Shown here: piece after piece, positions 46,299-54,603 of the stretch
Numbering within the stretch: position 1 is the first letter of the stretch
Layout: the number at the start of each line of letters is the position of its first letter
Source of the DNA: Gammaproteobacteria bacterium
Lineage (GTDB): Bacteria; Pseudomonadota; Gammaproteobacteria; SKWO01
DNA length: 54,603 nt
Direction of reading: 5' to 3'
NCBI GenBank assembly: GCA_007128895.1
Contig: SKWO01000010.1
Coordinates: 1 to 54,603 of the forward strand
Notes under the pieces: generated by a model
The model's database searches: none
Seen by the model: only the letters and a program-made list of their open reading frames with translations
Told to the model about the DNA's origin: nothing
Program-made: the position numbers and the translations under genes

Positions 46299-47056
46299 GC
46301 GGCGTCACCGTGCAGCAGGCCACTGGTCCCCGTGTCATCGTGGCACTCGACTACCCGGATGCGGCCTCGGCACTGGCGCTGGCCGACCGGCTCGACCCGT
46401 CCCGCTGCCGGGTCAAGGTCGGCAAGGAGCTCTTTACCCGCGGCGGTCCGGCACTGGTGGAGCAGCTGATCGGCAAGGGCTTTGACCTCTTTCTCGATCT
46501 CAAGTATCACGACATCCCCAACACGGTGGCCGGTGCCTGCCGGGCGGCGGCGGATCTGGGCGTCTGGATGGTCAATGTCCATGCGCTGGGTGGCCGGCGC
46601 ATGATGGAGGCGGCGCGGGAGGCGGTCGCCCATGCCGAGCGGCCGCCGATCCTGCTCGCGGTGACCATCCTCACCAGCCTGGGGGAGGGCGATCTGCGTG
46701 AAATCGGGTTGGAAGACAGTGCCGGTGACAGTGTGGTGCGCTTGGCTCGGCTGGCGCACCGCAGCGGCATGGATGGCGTGGTCTGCTCACCGCGCGAGGT
46801 ACGCCTGCTGCGGCGCAACTTGAACCAGGCCTTCTGTCTGGTGACGCCGGGGATTCGCCCAGTCGGTGCTGGCGCCGATGATCAGGTGCGGGTGATGACA
46901 CCGGGGGATGCGATCCTGAGCGGGTCGGACTATCTGGTCATCGGGCGCCCGGTGACGGCGGTGGCTGACCCGCTGGCTGCGCTCGATGCGATCACGGCCG
47001 AGGTCGATCAGGCGCTGGTTCGCCGCCACGGTGACGACGCCGCTGCCAGCGAGTGA
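46295..47056 (+). CDS. pyrF: Orotidine 5'-phosphate decarboxylase PyrF
   Basis: This 253-residue enzyme catalyses the last step of UMP synthesis. The active-site cluster [15 protein letters not shown] (Asp-Lys-x-x-Asp type) is present, along with [25 protein letters not shown] and the phosphate-binding end [10 protein letters not shown]. It is slightly longer than E. coli PyrF (245) at the C-terminus. The ATG overlaps the galU stop. Confidence 0.95.
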   Translation: MSGVTVQQATGPRVIVALDYPDAASALALADRLDPSRCRVKVGKELFTRGGPALVEQLIGKGFDLFLDLKYHDIPNTVAGACRAAADLGVWMVNVHALGGRRMMEAAREAVAHAERPPILLAVTILTSLGEGDLREIGLEDSAGDSVVRLARLAHRSGMDGVVCSPREVRLLRRNLNQAFCLVTPGIRPVGAGADDQVRVMTPGDAILSGSDYLVIGRPVTAVADPLAALDAITAEVDQALVRRHGDDAAASE

Positions 47057-47062
47057 GCCGCC

Positions 47063-47290
47063 ATGACCGGTGAGTCGGCGACGTCCGGGGTGCATTGCCA
47101 CAACTGCCGCCACTTCTATATCACCTGGGATGAGCGTTTCCCTTACGGCTGTGAGGCGCTCGGCTTCAAGGGGCGTTTTCTGCCCTGTCTCAGCGTGCGT
47201 AACGCCTCTGGCTTCAGCTGCCTCTACTTTGAGCCGAAGACCGCCCCGCCTCGCCCACCGTCGACCCTGCCCGGAACGATCATCTGCTGA
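47063..47290 (+). CDS. Small conserved Cys-rich protein, unknown function
   Basis: This 75-residue protein has five or more cysteines arranged as CHNC near the N-terminus, then YGCEALGF, LPCLSV and SGFSCLYFEPK. The pattern suggests a small metal-binding fold. Similar small proteins are found in many gammaproteobacteria, and some databases label them uracil-DNA glycosylase; nothing in this sequence supports that enzyme. The ATG is 6 bases after the pyrF stop, and its stop touches the end of the convergent phosphorylase gene. Function unknown. Confidence 0.75.
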   Translation: MTGESATSGVHCHNCRHFYITWDERFPYGCEALGFKGRFLPCLSVRNASGFSCLYFEPKTAPPRPPSTLPGTIIC

Positions 47291-49765
<2,475 letters not shown>

Positions 49766-49941
49766 GCTGTTTCCTTGCCATCTGATGTCTCCTTCTGATG
49801 GTAACGAAGTCCGAGGCGATTTGTAAGGGGTTTGATGGCGTCGGCGAGCGGTGTCATCGGCGTGCAACGTGCAGGTTGCACGATTGCAATTGTCCGATTG
49901 ATCGACTAGTGTCAGAAGGGTGATACGACAAGGAGAGGCCG
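49766..49941. promoter_or_regulatory. Divergent glgP/hoxF regulatory region
   Basis: For glgP, TTACAA (49821-49826, minus strand), 17 bases and TACCAT (49798-49803) form a plausible promoter. For hoxF, TTGCAA (49884-49889), 17 bases and TAGTGT (49907-49912) are possible. Between them lies a perfect inverted repeat, CGTGCAAC-N6-GTTGCACG (49861-49882), touching the hoxF -35 and likely an operator. No sigma-54 element is visible. Confidence 0.5.
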
Positions 49942-51747
49942 ATGGAGTCGCTTGACGACGAAGGGGTAGTGCTGCGGGTCGGGGAGGTCGCCGCGCGGCA
50001 TGGCGACGACCCCCACCGCCTGGTCCAGATCCTGCGTGATGTGCAGGCCGCGCTGCACCATGTGCCGGCGGCGGCGCTTGATGGTCTGGCTCAGCGGTTG
50101 GGTCTGGCGCGTGTCCAGGTTGAGGGGGTGGCGACCTTCTACAGCCACCTCAGCGCCACGGCACGTGGCCACTACCACTTTCTGTTCAGCGATGGTTACA
50201 CCGACCGTATGCTCGGGCGCGAGGCGCTGGTCGAGCAGCTCTGTGCTGCCCTGGGCGTCGAGCGCGGCGTGCCGTCGGCGGACGGCCGGGTGACGATCGA
50301 GGATACCGCCTGCACCGGCCTCTGCGACCAAGGGCCGGCCGGGCTGGTCAATGGCCGGCCGCTGAGCGGCCTCGGGCCGATGCGGATCGAGACCATCGCC
50401 GGTCTGGTCAAGCTCGGTGTGCCGGTCGACGAGTGGCCGCAGGAACTCTTCGACGTGGCCGACAATATCCACCGCCGTGACCTTCTTTTGGCGGGGCCGA
50501 TCCAGTCTGGCGACGGGGTGCGTGCCGTGCTCGAGCGCGGCGCCGAGGCGACCCTGGCCGAGGTCGAGCGTGCCGGCCTGCGCGGCCGTGGCGGTGCTGG
50601 CTTCCCGACCGCACGCAAGTGGGGCTTCTGCCGCCAGGCGGAGGCCGACGAGCGTGTCGTCGCCTGCAACGCCGACGAGGGCGAACCCGGTACCTTCAAG
50701 GACCGTGTGTTGCTGCATACCCAGCCAGATCTGGTCTTCGAAGGGATGACCGTTTGCGCCCGGGTCATCGGCGCCCGACGCGGTCTGGTCTATCTGCGGG
50801 GCGAGTATGCCTTTCTGCGTGAGCCACTCGAGGCGGTGCTCGCCGAACGTCGCCGGCAGGGGCTGCTCGGCAAGGCGATCCTCGGCGCGGAGGGGTTCGA
50901 CTTTGATATCGAGATCCACCTCGGCGCCGGTGCCTATATCTGCGGCGAGGAGTCGGCGATGATCGAATCGCTTGAGGGCCACCGCGGCACGCCGCGCATC
51001 CGTCCGCCCTTTCCGGTGGTCAGCGGTTATCTCGGTCTGCCGACGGTGGTCGATAACGTCGAGAGCTTTGCCGCCGCCGGGGCGATCGCCGCCCATGGTG
51101 GCGACTGGTTTTGCGCCTGTGGCACCGCCGAATCGACCGGAACCAAGCTGCTCAGCGTCGCTGGCGACTGTGCCCGTCCTGGCATCTACGAGTTTCCTTT
51201 CGGCGTCACCGTCGCCGAGGTGCTCGAGGCGTGTGGCGGCAGCGGTGCCCGCGCGGTGCAGGTCGGCGGCCCTTCCGGTACCTGTATCGGCCAGACCGAG
51301 TTCAGTCGCCGCATCGCCTTCGAGGACCTAGCCACCGGCGGCGCCTTCACCGTCTTCGGCCCAGGGCGCGACATGGTCGAGGTGGCGCTGCACCACAGCC
51401 GCTTCTTCGCCCACGAGAGCTGCGGCTTCTGCACACCGTGTCGGGTCGGCACCAGTGTGCTGGCCCAGGGGCTGGAGCGGATCGCCCGTGGTGGGGCAGG
51501 GCGCGCTGATCTTGAACCGCTCAAGCAGTTGTCCGGGGTGATGCGCTCGATGAGCCACTGCGGCCTCGGCATGACCGCGGCCAACCCCTTCATGCAGACC
51601 CTGGAGCGCTTCCCCGAAGACTACGAGGAGCGGCTGGCCGGCGACGACGTGATGCCGGCCTTCGACCTTGACGCGGCGCTGGCCGAGGCGCGTGCGCTGA
51701 GCGGCCGCGACGACGCCCACGCCCACCTGGAGCAGCGCCATGGCTGA
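49942..51747 (+). CDS. hoxF: NAD-reducing hydrogenase diaphorase subunit HoxF
   Basis: This 601-residue flavoprotein carries the NAD(H) site of a group 3d [NiFe] hydrogenase. Residues 1-165 are NuoE-like; only the second cysteine pair (TACTGLC) is visible, and the segment expected to hold the first reads HYHFLFSDG. Residues 170-560 are NuoF-like, with GRGGAGFPTARKW (NAD), NADEGEPGTFKDR (FMN), YICGEESAMIESLEG and the 4Fe-4S motif SCGFCTPCRVG. The length matches Ralstonia HoxF (about 602), and no separate hoxE is present. AAGGAG lies 7 bases before the ATG. Confidence 0.94.
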   Translation: MESLDDEGVVLRVGEVAARHGDDPHRLVQILRDVQAALHHVPAAALDGLAQRLGLARVQVEGVATFYSHLSATARGHYHFLFSDGYTDRMLGREALVEQLCAALGVERGVPSADGRVTIEDTACTGLCDQGPAGLVNGRPLSGLGPMRIETIAGLVKLGVPVDEWPQELFDVADNIHRRDLLLAGPIQSGDGVRAVLERGAEATLAEVERAGLRGRGGAGFPTARKWGFCRQAEADERVVACNADEGEPGTFKDRVLLHTQPDLVFEGMTVCARVIGARRGLVYLRGEYAFLREPLEAVLAERRRQGLLGKAILGAEGFDFDIEIHLGAGAYICGEESAMIESLEGHRGTPRIRPPFPVVSGYLGLPTVVDNVESFAAAGAIAAHGGDWFCACGTAESTGTKLLSVAGDCARPGIYEFPFGVTVAEVLEACGGSGARAVQVGGPSGTCIGQTEFSRRIAFEDLATGGAFTVFGPGRDMVEVALHHSRFFAHESCGFCTPCRVGTSVLAQGLERIARGGAGRADLEPLKQLSGVMRSMSHCGLGMTAANPFMQTLERFPEDYEERLAGDDVMPAFDLDAALAEARALSGRDDAHAHLEQRHG

Positions 51748-52456
51748 CGGCACGATCACCATTGACGGACAGACAGTCCCGTTCACCGAGGGACAGACGA
51801 TCATGCAGGCGGCGGAGGCGGCCGGCGTCTACATTGCCCACCTCTGTCACCACCCGGAGTTTCGCCCGCACGGTAGCTGCAAGCTGTGCACGGTCAAGGC
51901 CGGTGGGCGCCATGTCGCCGCCTGCACCGCGCCGGCCAGCGACGGACTCGAGGTCGAGAACGAGAGCGAGGAGCTGGCCGCCGGGCGCCGTGCCTTGCTG
52001 CAGCTGCTCTTTGTCGAGGGCAACCACTACTGCCCCTTCTGCGAACGCAGCGGCAACTGCCAGTTGCAGGCACTGGCCTACCGCTACGGCATGGTCGAGC
52101 CGCACTTTCCCCACTTCTACCCGCAGCGTGAGGTCGATGCCAGCCACCCCGATGTGGTGTTGGAGCGTAACCGCTGTATCCTCTGCGCGCTGTGCGTGCG
52201 TGCCAGCCGCGACGTCGACGGCAAGCACGTCTTCGACATCGTCGGGCGCGGCATCCACGCCCGCTTGGCGGTCAACAGTGCCAGTGGCCGTCTGGCCGAC
52301 ACCGATCTTGCCCCGGGTGACCGGGCGCTCGAGGTCTGTCCGGTCGGTGCGATCATCGTCCGTGGCCGCGGTTTCGCCGTGCCGATCGGCGAGCGACTGT
52401 ATGACCACCGGCCGATCAATGAGATTGGCAACCGAGTGCCGGAGAGCGAACAATGA
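51740..52456 (+). CDS. hoxU: NAD-reducing hydrogenase diaphorase subunit HoxU
   Basis: This 238-residue electron-transfer subunit is related to the N-terminus of NuoG. A 2Fe-2S site (CHHPEFRPHGSCKLC plus a Cys in VAACTAP), a His/Cys-ligated cluster (HYCPFCERSGNC) and a ferredoxin-like 4Fe-4S site (RCILCALCVRASRDV with EVCPVGAI) are visible. It passes electrons between HoxF and the hydrogenase module. The ATG overlaps hoxF by 8 bases, and the stop overlaps hoxY by 4. Confidence 0.94.
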   Translation: MADGTITIDGQTVPFTEGQTIMQAAEAAGVYIAHLCHHPEFRPHGSCKLCTVKAGGRHVAACTAPASDGLEVENESEELAAGRRALLQLLFVEGNHYCPFCERSGNCQLQALAYRYGMVEPHFPHFYPQREVDASHPDVVLERNRCILCALCVRASRDVDGKHVFDIVGRGIHARLAVNSASGRLADTDLAPGDRALEVCPVGAIIVRGRGFAVPIGERLYDHRPINEIGNRVPESEQ

Positions 52457-52995
52457 GCAAGATCCGCATCGCCACCACCTCGCTGGCCGGCTGCTTCGGC
52501 TGCCACATGTCGATCCTCGATATCGACGAGAAGCTCTTCGATCTGGCCGCTGTGGCCGAGTTCGACCGCTCGCCGATCACCGACATCAAGCAGTGCGGTC
52601 CGTGCGACATCGGCATCGTCGAGGGTGGCGTCTGCAACGCCGAGAACGTCGAGGTGCTGCGTGAGTTTCGCCGCCACTGCAAGGTTCTGATCGCCTGCGG
52701 TGCCTGCGCCATCACCGGCGGTATTCCGGCGCTGCGCAACGGGGTGCCACTGGTCGAATGCATGGCCGAGGCCTATCTCGACGGCATTGGCACCGAGAAC
52801 CCATCGCGCACCGTGCCCAACGACCCGGAGTTGCCGCTGCTGCTGAACCGGGTCCACCCGATCCAGGAGGTGGTCCGTATCGATCACTTCCTGCCCGGCT
52901 GCCCGCCGCCGGCCGAGGCGATCTGGCAGGCGATCAGCGACCTGCTGGCTGGCCGTGAACCGACCCTGAGCTACACCCAACTGCACTACGACTGA
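52453..52995 (+). CDS. hoxY: NAD-reducing hydrogenase small subunit HoxY
   Basis: This 180-residue small subunit carries a proximal 4Fe-4S cluster near the Ni-Fe site. Ligand regions are SLAGCFGCHMSILD, LIACGACAITGG and LPGCPPPAEAIW, with an additional CGPCDIG. There is no Tat signal peptide, as expected for a cytoplasmic, bidirectional enzyme. It overlaps hoxU by 4 bases and precedes hoxH by 10. Confidence 0.95.
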   Translation: MSKIRIATTSLAGCFGCHMSILDIDEKLFDLAAVAEFDRSPITDIKQCGPCDIGIVEGGVCNAENVEVLREFRRHCKVLIACGACAITGGIPALRNGVPLVECMAEAYLDGIGTENPSRTVPNDPELPLLLNRVHPIQEVVRIDHFLPGCPPPAEAIWQAISDLLAGREPTLSYTQLHYD

Positions 52996-53005
52996 CGAGC
53001 CGCCC

Positions 53006-54487
53006 ATGACTACTCTGGAAACTGCCCAAACCGACAAGCCTCTGCGCCGCGTCGCGATCGACCCGGTCAGTCGGGTCGAAGGCCACGGCAAGGTCACCCT
53101 GCTGCTCGACGACGACAACCGCCTGCACCAGGTTCGGCTGCACATCGTCGAGTTTCGTGGCTTCGAGCGCTTCATCCAGGGGCGCCCGATCTGGGAGCTG
53201 CCGGTACTGGTCCAGCGCCTGTGTGGTATCTGTCCGGTCAGCCACCACCTCGCCGCGGCGAAAGCGGTCGACCAGATCATCGGGGTCGACCGGCTGACCC
53301 CGCCGGCGGAGAAGCTGCGCCGTCTGATGCACTACGGTCAGATGCTGCCGTCCCATGCGCTGCACTTCTTCCACCTCGCTTCGCCCGATCTGCTCTTTGG
53401 TTTTGACAGCGAGATTGCCCGGCGTAACATCGTCGGGGTCGCCACCGAGTATCCGGAGATCGCCCGTCAGGGGGTGTTGCTGCGCAAGTTCGGCCAGGAG
53501 GTGATCCGCCATACCGCCGGCAAGCGCATCCACGGCACCGGCGCGATTCCCGGTGGCATGAACAAGTCGTTGAGCGTGGCCGAGCGCGACGAACTGCGGA
53601 GTGAGATCGACCAGGTCGTGACGTGGAGCGAGGCGGCCGTCGCGCTGGCACGCCAGCTCTTCGAACAGAATCAGGCGCTGCACAGCCGCTTCGGCTACCA
53701 CGAGAGCGGTTTCCTCGGTCAGATCCGCGGCGACGGGGCGCTCGAGTTCTACCATGGCGGTCTGCGCGCGCGTGACGCCGACGGCCATACGATTTTCGAC
53801 CATGTCGACTACCGCGACTACAACGACCATATCCACGAGCAGGTGCGGTCGTGGACCTACATGAAGTTTCCCTACCTGCGCGCCCTCGGTAGCGAGGCGG
53901 GCTGGTACCGGGTCGGCCCGTTGGCGCGGATCAACAACTGCGACTTTATCGACACCGAGCGGGCCGAGGCAGCGCGGCGCGACTTCGTCGCCATCGGCAA
54001 CGGGCGACCGATTCACGCACCGCTGGCCTACCACTGGGCGCGGATGATCGAGCTGTTGCACAGCGCCGAGACGATCGCCGCGCTGCTCGACGACGAGGAT
54101 CTACTCAGTGATGATCTGGTCACCCGCGGTGAGCGGCGCGAGGAGGGGGTCGGTGTCATCGAGGCGCCGCGCGGCACCCTCTTCCACCACTACCGCGTCG
54201 ACGAGCACGATACCGTGACGATGGCCAACCTGATCGTTTCGACCACCAGCAACAATCAGGCGATGAACGACGCGGTGCGCCAGGTTGCGCTCGATCACCT
54301 CGACGGTCAGGAGCTGACCGAAGGGCTGCTCAACCACCTCGAGGTCGCCATCCGCGCCTACGACCCGTGCCTTTCCTGTGCCACCCACGCCCTCGGCAAG
54401 ATGCCGCTGGAGGTCGAACTGCTCGACGCCGAGGGGCAGACGCTCGATCGCCTGCAGCGGGACGGCAGTGGCGCGGTGACGCCTTGA
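53006..54487 (+). CDS. hoxH: NAD-reducing hydrogenase large subunit HoxH
   Basis: This 493-residue catalytic subunit binds the Ni-Fe(CN)2CO centre. The N-terminal ligand motif is [10 protein letters not shown] (about 72-81) and the C-terminal one DPCLSCATH (about 453-461). [10 protein letters not shown] is the conserved start region. After the final His about 32 residues remain, the peptide normally removed by the endoprotease HoxW during maturation, so the gene product is a precursor. No hoxW or hyp genes appear in the 116 bases left in the window. All ligand residues are intact. Confidence 0.96.
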   Translation: MTTLETAQTDKPLRRVAIDPVSRVEGHGKVTLLLDDDNRLHQVRLHIVEFRGFERFIQGRPIWELPVLVQRLCGICPVSHHLAAAKAVDQIIGVDRLTPPAEKLRRLMHYGQMLPSHALHFFHLASPDLLFGFDSEIARRNIVGVATEYPEIARQGVLLRKFGQEVIRHTAGKRIHGTGAIPGGMNKSLSVAERDELRSEIDQVVTWSEAAVALARQLFEQNQALHSRFGYHESGFLGQIRGDGALEFYHGGLRARDADGHTIFDHVDYRDYNDHIHEQVRSWTYMKFPYLRALGSEAGWYRVGPLARINNCDFIDTERAEAARRDFVAIGNGRPIHAPLAYHWARMIELLHSAETIAALLDDEDLLSDDLVTRGERREEGVGVIEAPRGTLFHHYRVDEHDTVTMANLIVSTTSNNQAMNDAVRQVALDHLDGQELTEGLLNHLEVAIRAYDPCLSCATHALGKMPLEVELLDAEGQTLDRLQRDGSGAVTP

Positions 54488-54508
54488 AGGGGCTTTGTGG
54501 GACCGGTC

Positions 54509-54603
54509 GGCGGGAAGGGCTTGCGTGGGACGCCGTGAACCCATCCCTGGGGGCTTGACTGCGCACGTCCTGTGCGCAGACACCCACGCAAGCCCTTCCC
54601 GCC
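54509..54603. repeat. Nested inverted-repeat element downstream of hoxH (cut by window edge)
   Basis: The outer arms are a perfect 21-base inverted repeat: 54509-54529 (GGCGGGAAGGGCTTGCGTGG plus G) and 54583-54603. Inside are CCCA-TCCC-TGGG (54540-54551) and CTGCGCAC-GTCCT-GTGCGCAG (54559-54579). The whole can fold as a long stem capped by two hairpins. It resembles intergenic repeat families (REP or MITE-like) of gammaproteobacteria more than a simple terminator. It may continue past the window, because the right arm ends on the last base. Confidence 0.8.

Noticed and set aside
47063-47290. Uracil-DNA glycosylase label for the 75-residue protein
   Set aside because: Far too short and lacking any glycosylase motif; only a Cys-rich small fold is visible.

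Overview
The window is 54.6 kb of GC-rich chromosomal DNA. Genes are tightly packed, with many 4-base ATGA or TGATG overlaps and many GTG starts. Gene content and order point to a motile, Gram-negative gammaproteobacterium. The evidence is the exbB-exbD-msbA-lpxK-ycaR-kdsB lipid A/Kdo block, the divergent rne/rluC pair, a Pseudomonas-type flagellar hierarchy (FleQ, FleS, FleR, sigma-54 promoters, FliA) and a group 3d NAD-coupled [NiFe] hydrogenase. The hydrogenase suggests a facultative anaerobe, perhaps a sulfur-oxidising or Chromatiales-like lineage, but that placement is inference. I see no transposase, integrase, phage gene, CRISPR array, tRNA or rRNA.

Layout. (1) 38-5248: a periplasmic FecR-domain protein and a CHASE2 adenylate cyclase, convergent with an orphan GAF/T2SS-type ATPase. 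(2) 5348-7397: a TraB-family membrane protein and a sucrose-phosphatase-like HAD enzyme. (3) 7390-10770: a four-gene MCE (Mla/Ttg2-like) lipid transporter. (4) 10790-16026: exbB, exbD, msbA, lpxK, a 59-residue Trm112/YcaR protein absent from the ORF track, kdsB and a low-molecular-weight phosphatase. (5) 16063-21943: rne with a long leader, divergent from rluC-HAD-sppA. (6) 21959-25774 on the minus strand: biotin carboxylase, carboxyltransferase/BCCP subunit and a Maf/YceF nucleotide phosphatase. (7) 25775-29187: a probable small RNA or terminated leader, then four poorly characterised genes (Asp-box propeller, PII-like YqfO domain, secreted DUF255 thioredoxin-fold protein, membrane coiled-coil protein). 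(8) 29271-33396: ilvB-ilvH-ilvC-pssA. (9) 33464-45315: fleQ, fleS, fleR, fliEFGHIJ, fliK and fliA. (10) 45408-49765: galU, pyrF, a small Cys-rich protein and a convergent glycogen phosphorylase. (11) 49942-54487: hoxFUYH, followed by a nested inverted-repeat element cut by the window edge.

How it works together. The flagellar block shows its own regulatory hierarchy. fleQ has a sigma-70-like promoter. Near-consensus sigma-54 promoters lie in front of fleSR and fliK, matching the known class II and class III steps of the Pseudomonas cascade, and fliA supplies sigma-28. The MCE and MsbA/LpxK/KdsB genes together serve outer-membrane lipid assembly. Hydrogenase, pyruvate carboxylase-like enzyme, glycogen phosphorylase and GalU belong to redox and carbon-storage metabolism.

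The least explained parts are the 25.8-29.2 kb cluster with its upstream terminated RNA, the FecR/CHASE2-cyclase/GAF-ATPase neighbourhood, and the structured repeat after hoxH.
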